34,805 nucleotides of DNA from CAMDBL01 sp964498125 (GTDB lineage: Bacteria; Pseudomonadota; Alphaproteobacteria; Rhizobiales; Hyphomicrobiaceae), in assembly GCA_964498125.1 (NCBI GenBank), contig CAZCGE010000131.1:1-34805 (forward strand). The letters are read 5' to 3'. Made by a program: the position numbers and the translations under genes. Position 1 is the first letter of the stretch. Each line of letters begins with the position of its first letter. The notes under the pieces are model-generated. The model was not told the origin of the DNA. It saw nothing but the letters and a program-made list of their open reading frames with translations, and did not search any database. This document shows, piece after piece, positions 10,101 through 16,336 of the stretch.

Positions 10101-10712
10101 CAACTTGTCGTCGAAGCCATCCTCGGCGGCATAGGCGACGGCGGTCAGCAGCGCCGCTCCGAGCTGGCCGTCGCGATCGCGCGTGGCGATGCCGAGCACC
10201 TCGTCGATCGCCCCCCGCCGCAAGGTCGCGGCCGTTTCCTCGTCCAGCACCTCGAATCCCGGCGGCACGCCGGCCTCGAGCGGAAAACGCTGCAGCAACT
10301 GCTCGCAGAAGGCGTGAATGGTTTGCACCTTCAGGCCGCCGGGCGTCTCGATGGCCTTGGCAAACAGCGTGCGCGCCTGCGTGACTTGCAGGTCGGATGG
10401 TGCAGTTGTGAGCAACGCAGCGAGCGCCAACCTCAGACCTTCTGGCTCCGCCGTCACCCAGTCGGCCAATCGGTCGAAGACCCGGCTCGACATCTCGGCG
10501 GCCGCGGCCTTGGTGTAGGTGAGGCACAGGATGCGGTCGGGACTGGTGCCGTTGAGCAGGATGCGTAGCACACGCTCGGTCAGCACGTGCGTCTTGCCGG
10601 TACCGGCGTTGGCCGCGACCCAGGCCGAGGTTGCCGGATCGGCGGCCTGCGACTGAATTGTCCGCGTTTTCTTTCGCTCGTGGTCGAGGTCTGTCGCGCG
10701 CGCGCTGGTCAT
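7119..10712 (-). CDS. addA: Double-strand break repair helicase AddA
   Basis: AddA is the ATP-driven helicase-nuclease subunit of AddAB, which resects double-strand ends and loads RecA. The 1197-residue protein shows UvrD-type motifs in order: Walker A ANAGTGKT (34-41), DESQDTSPPQW (Walker B), VGDEKQSIYSFQGA, LPLTLSFRT, MTVHGAKGLEAPIVFLPDT and LLYVAMTRARDRLYI. The C-terminal RecB-like nuclease has GLIDRL...VLIIDYKTNR and the following YLYQLAAYRLAL, so both activities look intact. The ATG at 10712 overlaps the addB stop as ATGA, so the two subunits are translationally coupled. Length is normal for the alphaproteobacterial family. Confidence 0.97.
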   Translation of the reverse strand: MTSARATDLDHERKKTRTIQSQAADPATSAWVAANAGTGKTHVLTERVLRILLNGTSPDRILCLTYTKAAAAEMSSRVFDRLADWVTAEPEGLRLALAALLTTAPSDLQVTQARTLFAKAIETPGGLKVQTIHAFCEQLLQRFPLEAGVPPGFEVLDEETAATLRRGAIDEVLGIATRDRDGQLGAALLTAVAYAAEDGFDDKLRQALTHRDWIAAAHRLDDTQADDPLAAAEDLLKAALGVRASANRTALEAEMAGLLSDTELTRLGEVLTQGSANDRKAADAVGRVVAASAPSLRCEALGDLLLTDKGEPRKSLVTKPTEKAHPGTEALLIRAQDRFVALDAELRALDLVAATIALTRLADAVLDHYTAAKARRAGLDFDDLITRTAGLLRTSEATEWVLYKLDGGLDHILVDESQDTSPPQWGIIEALAREFYAGTGQSETVRTVFGVGDEKQSIYSFQGAAPEKFAAMGRLFAEMAQHAGQPFAKLPLTLSFRTVAPLLEAVDRVFADQTRTPGVGDGGLPIRHSANRAGQAGFVEIWQTEKWDEAVASEPWSPLEESRVTTPAARLAERVARTIKHWLDNGERLPSQDRTVRAGDILVLVRARRPFAPRMVAALKAKGIPVAGADRIRTTEQIAVEDLVALGHFLVLPEDDLALAAVLKSPLIGLDDDDLTAIAPERRGALWSAVLDAAPRDPRWQAAAELLKQWRRRADLSPPYEFFAALLDRDGGRKKLLARLGPEAADPIDEFLNLALAYDEREPPSLVGFLDWLRRSEREIKRDMEHGRDEVRIMTVHGAKGLEAPIVFLPDTCAAPAGRVGGELLTLHDMQRPSGVPPPFIWPVKGMKNLDVVKTARSARAEREIAEHNRLLYVAMTRARDRLYIAGFEGKKGRAKGCWYDVITQGMAELVAPAQCSNGDQVLRHVAAQAAPPEKARPEMADNERAVPLPDWALRRAPSEPHLAVPVAPSRFVPYEVDTEGEPTESATVRADRADRPPAELSPLVQMSDNRFLRGTLTHALLEHLPAFAADAWRRAAEAFVATRGPSLSARQRASIVTETLAVLDSADLRALFGPQSRAEVPIAARIPSPDGRSPELFITGLIDRLVRIGKDVLIIDYKTNRPPPARASEVAEAYLYQLAAYRLALQHIYPDSAVRAAILWTESPSLMPIPVEVLDLRQSRLWDMHPARLDAATLAP

Positions 10713-13700
10713 GGCGCCTCCTCCCCCTCGTCGGCCTCGATGGACCATTCCTTGACACGGGCGAGATGGGCGTAGGCGTCGTAATCATAGGTGAAGCCGC
10801 CGCGGCGCACGGCGAGATAGGGCGTTGCGGGATCGTCGAACGCGGCGATGAGGCGGGCCAGGCCATAGCGCGCATCCTGTGCCAGGCGGGCAACATCATC
10901 ACACGCGAGCGGCCGCTCGTCGCCTGCAGGCTCGCCGCCCGAGGCGCTGATGTAGCGCAGCCCCGCAACCTTCATCGCCCCCGTCTCGGCAAAGCCGCCG
11001 GCGATGGCAATGGCAGCTTCCAAGGGCAATTGCGGCGCCAGGCCCTTGACGGCGCGCGAGGCGAGGGATTGCAGGTTGCTGCCGGTTTTGTAGTCGGTGA
11101 TGGTCAGGCCGGCGCGGCTAATGTCGATGCGATCGGCCCGCGCGGTCAGGGTGAATGGTCCAGCCGGCGCCTCGATCACCAGCTTGCCCGTGACCTCTGA
11201 CAGAATCCGATCGGTGTCGCTGCGCCGTTGCGGCTCGCTGTCGGCGAACCAGGTGGCGAAACGCTCCAGCCGCGGCAGCCAGAAGGCGGCAACACGAGGA
11301 TGGCCGGCATGGTCGCTGATCACATCGCGGACGATGGTCATGAGGGCGGCATGCGGATCGTCGGGCAGTTTTTCGGGATATTTGGCGGCAAACCGGCCGA
11401 GAGCGTCGTGCACGATGCTGCCACGCAATGCGGCGTCGGGTTCCTGGCCGAGCGGTGGCAGCGCATCGAGACCGAGGATGTCGCGGGCGAAGATGGCATA
11501 AGGGTTGGCCATCCAGGTCTCGGCGCCAGAGACGGAAATGCGGCGCGGGCGCAGCGCCACCGGCGGCCGCGGCGCAGGCGCGCGCATGGGTGGCGTTCGC
11601 GTCGCCACATCGCGCGCGCGGGCCCAGCCGAGCCAGGGCTCTGTCGGGCGCAATGTGTCGGCAAGCCCCATGCCGCCGAGCAGGGCCTTCATGCGCAGCA
11701 GCCAGCGCGAGGCCACCGTCGGCACCCCGTCGACTTTCATGGCGCGCGTCAGGAAGATCCGGCCACCACCCATCATCGAGACGAAATCGTGCGCGGCTCG
11801 CCCGATTTCCTCCTCCGGCGCTGGCAGGCCGAGGGACTTGCGCATGGGGCGGTTGAGCCATGGTCCGGGATCGGCCGCCTCCGGCCAGGTACCGTCATTG
11901 AGCGAGCCGAGAATGACGACATCGGTGTGTTGCAGGCGCGCTTCGTACGGCCCCCAGATGTGCAGGCGGGGATGCACGGGAATGCGCGGCCGCACGGTCT
12001 CCGTGGCGACCAGGCTGCGATAGAATTCGGCATAGTCCGCCGCCTGGATTCGTGGCGCGCGCAACCGCGGGTCGAGCAGGCTGGTGAAGAACGCGGCTGC
12101 CGCGGCGCCGGCCTCCTGTTCCCACAACGGGCTGGCCGCATCGGGCTCGGGCAGGCGCGCCAGGGCCTCGGCCACCTTGACATGGGCAGCCGCCAGATCG
12201 CGCAGGGGGTGCTGCCGGTCGGCTTGCGCAGTCAGTGTCGTCAACGGCGCGAAGGCCTGGCGCAGTCGGTCCAGCAGATCACGGGCGAGCTGCCAGCTGC
12301 GCGCGCCCATGCGGCGGACAGCGCGCTCGCGGCGTGTACCACCTTTTTCCGACTCGCGCCGCGCCCGCTCGAGGGCGGCATCGACCCCATCGAGGCCGCG
12401 GCCGAGATAGGCCGTGCGGAACGCGGCGATTTCCAGCGCGCGGGCGGCGCGGCGCGCTTCGCCGATGGGCAGGCCAACGCGGGTCAGCGGATGCTTGAGC
12501 AGCGCCATCAGCGGCGCCGGGGCGAATCCGGTGCTGGCGGCCTCGATCGCCAGATCGAGAAATGCGCCGGGCACGGTCTTGCCGAACGGGCGGCCGGCGG
12601 AATCATCGACGCGGATGCCCCAGCCATCGAGCCGCACCGCGACCCGGCGCGCCAGCAGCCGGTCCGGCGAGACGAGCGCCGCGGTTTGCCCTGGCGTCTC
12701 AGTGGCCCGGCGCAGGATCAGCGCCACCGCTTCCGCTTCATCCAGGACGCTCGGCGTCTCGATCAGTGAGATGCCCTCGAGCGCCGCGGCGATCGCGGCC
12801 TGATCGGCGGCTCGGGCATAGCTGTGCCAGTGCGCCGTGGCGGCCGCCGGACGCATGGCTTCGCGCATGAAGTCCTGCCGCGCGCGCTGGGATGCGCTGG
12901 GTTCGCCGCCGCTCAGCGGGGCGACGGCGGTTTGATCGACGCCAATCGCAGCCAGTAGCCGGATCAGGCCGAACTGCGGATGCTCCGGTGACGTTGCCAC
13001 CGCCGCTACCGTCGCCGCGTCAATCGCGACATCGAGGCCCGGCAGGACGATGGCGCCGTTGGGCAGCCGCGCCACCGTCGCCATCAGCACGGCGGTCGCC
13101 GGCACCGAGCCGGTGACGCCGGCGACGATGACGGGCGCTTTCGGTGGCGCCAGCTCGAGGCGACGCGCCTCCGCCAGGATCATGCGATTGCGCCGATCGG
13201 CGGCCGAGATGATGCCAAGCTCCTCGAGGTGGGCGGGCCAGCGCTCGGTGATGATTTTCAGGAAGTCGAGCGTCTGCTGCCAGTGCTGCGAATACGTTTC
13301 CGGGACAATGCCGTCGAGGCGATCCAGCGCCACGTTCTCGGTCTCGAGCATGTCCATCAGCCGGCTGAGTTCGGCGGCGAGGTGTTGTGCCTGCGCCGGC
13401 AAGCGCGCGCCCGCCGCAATTTGTGCGTCGCCGCCGATGCCTTCGCTCCCGGGCTGTCGCAGCGCTTTCGACCAGGCCAGCACCAGCTCGGTCAGGGCCA
13501 GGCGGCGCGCCAGCTCGCTGATCGGCTGCGGCATCGCTTCGTCCACGCCGGCCATCGCTTCGCGGTTGACGATGCCGGCGAGCAGGCTCAGCTCCTCGTC
13601 GGCTTCCGCAATCGGGCGCACGCGCGGCAGCAACAGGGCGGTGCGCCCCGAGATCCGCAAGAAGGCCTCCTGCAGGGCGCGCGTGGCACGACGGGTCGGC

Positions 13701-13894
13701 AGCAGGATGGTGATGTCGGGCAAGTCGAGCGGGTCTGGCGCGGGGCCGCCGGCGCGTGGCAGGTCGCCAGACAGCACGGCTTTGGCCAACCGGTCGAGGA
13801 AGGGCTCACCTGGCGCCACCGTGTAGATGTGCGCGGGACGGGCCAGACCACCCGCGGCGTGCTCGCTGACCGGCTGGTTACTGATTGTGCTCAC
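10709..13894 (-). CDS. addB: Double-strand break repair protein AddB
   Basis: AddB is the second AddAB subunit, with an inactive helicase-like part and a C-terminal nuclease. The 1061-residue protein carries ILLPTRRATRALQEAFL near its start, VSGAETWMANPYAIFARDILGL, and the nuclease core TARADRIDISRAGLTITDYKTG. The four iron-sulfur cysteines known in Bacillus AddB are not present: the C-terminus, ending DYDAYAHLARVKEWS, has only one Cys, as in other alphaproteobacterial AddB. The GTG at 13894 is chosen because AAGGTGG lies upstream and the N-terminus then reads VSTISNQP. A longer frame to 14146 would run through the neighbouring nucleotidyltransferase. The gene overlaps that neighbour by 17 bases. 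Confidence 0.93.
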   Translation of the reverse strand: MSTISNQPVSEHAAGGLARPAHIYTVAPGEPFLDRLAKAVLSGDLPRAGGPAPDPLDLPDITILLPTRRATRALQEAFLRISGRTALLLPRVRPIAEADEELSLLAGIVNREAMAGVDEAMPQPISELARRLALTELVLAWSKALRQPGSEGIGGDAQIAAGARLPAQAQHLAAELSRLMDMLETENVALDRLDGIVPETYSQHWQQTLDFLKIITERWPAHLEELGIISAADRRNRMILAEARRLELAPPKAPVIVAGVTGSVPATAVLMATVARLPNGAIVLPGLDVAIDAATVAAVATSPEHPQFGLIRLLAAIGVDQTAVAPLSGGEPSASQRARQDFMREAMRPAAATAHWHSYARAADQAAIAAALEGISLIETPSVLDEAEAVALILRRATETPGQTAALVSPDRLLARRVAVRLDGWGIRVDDSAGRPFGKTVPGAFLDLAIEAASTGFAPAPLMALLKHPLTRVGLPIGEARRAARALEIAAFRTAYLGRGLDGVDAALERARRESEKGGTRRERAVRRMGARSWQLARDLLDRLRQAFAPLTTLTAQADRQHPLRDLAAAHVKVAEALARLPEPDAASPLWEQEAGAAAAAFFTSLLDPRLRAPRIQAADYAEFYRSLVATETVRPRIPVHPRLHIWGPYEARLQHTDVVILGSLNDGTWPEAADPGPWLNRPMRKSLGLPAPEEEIGRAAHDFVSMMGGGRIFLTRAMKVDGVPTVASRWLLRMKALLGGMGLADTLRPTEPWLGWARARDVATRTPPMRAPAPRPPVALRPRRISVSGAETWMANPYAIFARDILGLDALPPLGQEPDAALRGSIVHDALGRFAAKYPEKLPDDPHAALMTIVRDVISDHAGHPRVAAFWLPRLERFATWFADSEPQRRSDTDRILSEVTGKLVIEAPAGPFTLTARADRIDISRAGLTITDYKTGSNLQSLASRAVKGLAPQLPLEAAIAIAGGFAETGAMKVAGLRYISASGGEPAGDERPLACDDVARLAQDARYGLARLIAAFDDPATPYLAVRRGGFTYDYDAYAHLARVKEWSIEADEGEEAP

Positions 13895-14603
13895 GGTCGA
13901 GCCACCTTTCCGCCGCTTCGAGCGCGTCCGGCGTGCCGATGTGCATCCAGACGCCGTCGAGCCGGATGCCAAAGAGGCGGCCTCGCTCGGCAGCCTGGTC
14001 CCACACGGTGTTGAGCGAGAAGCGGCCCTTCGGCGCGCCTTCGAACAGAGCCGGGCTGGCAATCGACACGCCAGCGAAGACGAATGGCGCGGTTCGCCGC
14101 TCGCCGCGCCGCTCGATCTTGCCATTGGCGTCCATGGTGAAATCACCCGGACCGTCGTAGCCGATGCTGGTGGCCGCCAACGCCAGCAACATCAGGCAGT
14201 CCATGCGCCGAGGATCGAAATTCTCGATCAGTCGGGCAAGGTTCGATCCGACGCCCTCGACCCAAACGGAGTCGCTGTTGTGGATCAGGAATGGCCCATT
14301 GCCGATCAGCGGCAGGGCACGCACGACGCCGCCACCGGTATCCAGTAGCTCGCCGCGTTCGTCGGAGATGCGGATCGCAGGTTTGTGGCGCTGCGCCAAG
14401 TGCGCCGCGAGCTGATCGGGGAAGTGGTGCACGTTGACCACGGCCGTGCCGATGCCGGCCGCGGCTACCTGGTCGAGCACATGGTCGATCAGCGGCCGGC
14501 CTTTCAGCAGCACCATCGGTTTGGACTGGCTGTCGGTCAGCGGGCGCATGCGTGTGCCCAGGCCGGCGGCCAGCACCATCGCTGTCTTGAGTTTCGCTGT
14601 CAT
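13878..14603 (-). CDS. Nucleotidyltransferase family protein (MurU-like)
   Basis: This 241-residue protein opens with MVLAAGLGTRMRPLTDSQSKPM (from residue 9), the nucleotide-binding signature of sugar-1-phosphate nucleotidyltransferases. The metal-binding aspartate is in FLIHNSDSVWVEG, and the end reads LDGVWMHIGTPDALEAAERWL. In Pseudomonas MurU joins UMP to MurNAc-1-phosphate made by AmgK, returning cell-wall sugar to UDP-MurNAc. The adjacent upstream gene here has an AmgK-like kinase domain, which supports that role, although the exact sugar is not proven. The ATG at 14603 has only a weak ribosome binding site. The 3' end overlaps addB by 17 bases. Confidence 0.88.
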   Translation of the reverse strand: MTAKLKTAMVLAAGLGTRMRPLTDSQSKPMVLLKGRPLIDHVLDQVAAAGIGTAVVNVHHFPDQLAAHLAQRHKPAIRISDERGELLDTGGGVVRALPLIGNGPFLIHNSDSVWVEGVGSNLARLIENFDPRRMDCLMLLALAATSIGYDGPGDFTMDANGKIERRGERRTAPFVFAGVSIASPALFEGAPKGRFSLNTVWDQAAERGRLFGIRLDGVWMHIGTPDALEAAERWLDREHNQ

Positions 14604-14642
14604 GTTCAGATGCGCTCGGAAGGGACTGGCACGGCTGCAACG

Positions 14643-14749
14643 CTAGAGCGCTTTCCACTCGAATTGAATCAGGGGAAAGCGCTCTAGTCTTTTGTTTGTC
14701 GCATTTTCACCGCCAAACCGGTGCCCACTTTAGCGGAAAATGCTCTATG
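14643..14749. repeat. RIME-like two-palindrome element
   Basis: The element has two hairpins. The first (14643-14687) has perfect 14-base arms CTAGAGCGCTTTCC / GGAAAGCGCTCTAG. The second (14701-14742) has arms GCATTTTC-CCGC / GCGG-AAAATGC around the CCAAACCGGTGCCCACTT core. Total length of about 107 bases and this plan match the Rhizobium-specific intergenic mosaic elements (RIME1). It occupies the gap between tsaE-amgK and the nucleotidyltransferase and supplies the TAG stop (14747-14745) of tsaE-amgK. Confidence 0.85.
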
Positions 14750-16304
14750 GCGACAATTCGCGTTGGCGCAGATCGATGGGCAGATGGCGATCATACCACG
14801 CCCGCAGTGGTTCCAATCCCGGTGCCGCGAGATTGCGCGCCAGGTATCCCCAGATCCGTGGGATGTGGCGCAGGTACTGTGGCTTGCCATCGCGGCGGGC
14901 GAGGCGAGCGAAGATGCCGAGAATCTTGGTGTTGCGTTGTGCGCCGAGTGCGGCATAGGCGAAGCGGAAATCGGGTTCGGAGAAACCGGGCTCGCCGGCT
15001 GTGGCCGCGTTGCAATAGTGGGCCAGCAATTCGCTTTCAATGCTGGCGGCCACGTCGAGCCGCGCATCCTGCAGCAGCGAGACCAGATCGTAGGCGGCAT
15101 GCCCGGTCAGCGCGTCCTGGAAATCGATGATGCCGACCTTGGCGAGACCGGAGCGTTCGGCAAGCCAGATCAGATTCGGCGAGTGATAGTCGCGCAGTAC
15201 CCAGCCCTTCGGCAACCCCAACAGGCGGTCGAAAATCTGCTGCCAGGCCGCGGTAAAGGCAGCGCGCGCCTGGGCTGGTGCGGGGCTGGCGAGCAGCGCT
15301 GGCCAGTACCAGTCGACCAGCAGCTCGGTCTCAATGCCGAGTGCGGCGCGATCATAGGCGGGCAGGCGGTAGACGCTGCCGTCGGGTAGCTGCAGGCTTT
15401 CGGGCACAGGCACGCGCCTGAGCGCCAGCAACGCTTCGGTGGCCGCGCGCCAGAGCTCGATCTGGGACCCGCCGGCAACCAGCTCGGCGCCAAACACACG
15501 GTCGCCAAGGTCCTCGAGCAGCAGCAGGCCGCGCTCGAGATCGCCGGCGTAGATGGCAGGCGCGGAGAGTTGAGCCTGCCGCAGCGCTGCAGTCACGGCG
15601 ACGAAGGGCCGGACATCTTCCGCCAGATGCGCGATACGGCTGTAGGGCAATCCATCGCGGATGGGCGGTCCATCCGGCTGGCGCGGCGCGTCCATGAGGA
15701 GCGCGGTTGGAAAGGTGTCTGACCTCTGGTCAGACACCGGCCGTCTCAGCCGTGCATACCGTCTTGGCGAGGCATCGCCTAGCAGGTAGCGTACGGCTGC
15801 GCCAGACAACCCCGCTGTCACCAGCAGCTGATGCATCGCCGCCAGGCGAGCCAGGCGCGGCGGCCAGCCACCGTGTGGCGAGACGGTGATGTCGCGTCGA
15901 TCCACACCGTGGGTCTCATCGAAGCGAATCTCGAGTCGATCGGCGGACAGTTGTGACACGGCCCGTTCCGGCCATTCGATCAGCACGACGCCGGCTGCCA
16001 GTGCCTCGTCCAGCCCGAGCTCTGTCAGGTCGGCGCCCTCCGCCAACCGGTACAGGTCGGCGTGCGCCACGGGAAAACGCGGGGTGTCGTAAGGCTGGAC
16101 CAAGGAGAACGTCGGGCTTGGCACGTCCGCTGCAGGGTCGTCGAGGAGGGCGCGGATCATGGCCCGCGCGAATGTGGTCTTGCCAGCGCCGAGCGCACCG
16201 GACAGCGTCACCGTGTCGCCCGGCCGCAGCGCGAACGCGATGAGACCGGCCAGCGTCGGCAAGTCGGCGTCGCGGATATCAGGCAAGATCCAAGGCGCGC
16301 TCAT
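14745..16304 (-). CDS. Bifunctional TsaE ATPase / AmgK-like sugar kinase
   Basis: This 519-residue fusion has two domains. Residues 1 to about 145 are TsaE, the ATPase for t6A37 tRNA modification with TsaB and TsaD: Walker A GALGAGKTT (36-44), SPTFSLVQPYD, HADLYRL and LIEWPERA. Residues about 165-519 are an aminoglycoside-phosphotransferase-fold kinase like AmgK (MurNAc/GlcNAc anomeric kinase): GDASPRRYARL, LLLEDLGD, catalytic LRDYHSPNLIWL (Asp372) and metal IIDFQDA (Asp394). TsaE-phosphotransferase fusions are common in Hyphomicrobiales. A palindromic repeat is read in frame at about residues 190-198, in the N-lobe hairpin just before ALLMDAP. The ATG at 16304 follows the divL stop by 32 bases; a TTG overlapping that stop is an alternative start. 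The stop is provided by a RIME-like element. Confidence 0.92.
   Translation of the reverse strand: MSAPWILPDIRDADLPTLAGLIAFALRPGDTVTLSGALGAGKTTFARAMIRALLDDPAADVPSPTFSLVQPYDTPRFPVAHADLYRLAEGADLTELGLDEALAAGVVLIEWPERAVSQLSADRLEIRFDETHGVDRRDITVSPHGGWPPRLARLAAMHQLLVTAGLSGAAVRYLLGDASPRRYARLRRPVSDQRSDTFPTALLMDAPRQPDGPPIRDGLPYSRIAHLAEDVRPFVAVTAALRQAQLSAPAIYAGDLERGLLLLEDLGDRVFGAELVAGGSQIELWRAATEALLALRRVPVPESLQLPDGSVYRLPAYDRAALGIETELLVDWYWPALLASPAPAQARAAFTAAWQQIFDRLLGLPKGWVLRDYHSPNLIWLAERSGLAKVGIIDFQDALTGHAAYDLVSLLQDARLDVAASIESELLAHYCNAATAGEPGFSEPDFRFAYAALGAQRNTKILGIFARLARRDGKPQYLRHIPRIWGYLARNLAAPGLEPLRAWYDRHLPIDLRQRELSP
15714..15738. repeat. Palindromic repeat inside the kinase domain of tsaE-amgK
   Basis: Perfect 11-base arms GGTGTCTGACC and GGTCAGACACC surround a TCT loop. 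On the gene's strand it is translated as part of RRPVSDQRSDTFP, between ...RRYARL and ALLMDAP, where AmgK-type kinases have a short beta-hairpin turn. The reading frame is kept open. It is the same family as the thiC copies. Confidence 0.9.
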
Positions 16305-16336
16305 GGTCTGACAGAAAGCGGGCCGGCGACGATGCG

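Noticed and set aside
13895..14146. Upstream extension of addB by 84 codons
   Set aside because: It would lie entirely inside the nucleotidyltransferase gene in another frame and has no resemblance to AddB. The GTG at 13894 has a good ribosome binding site.
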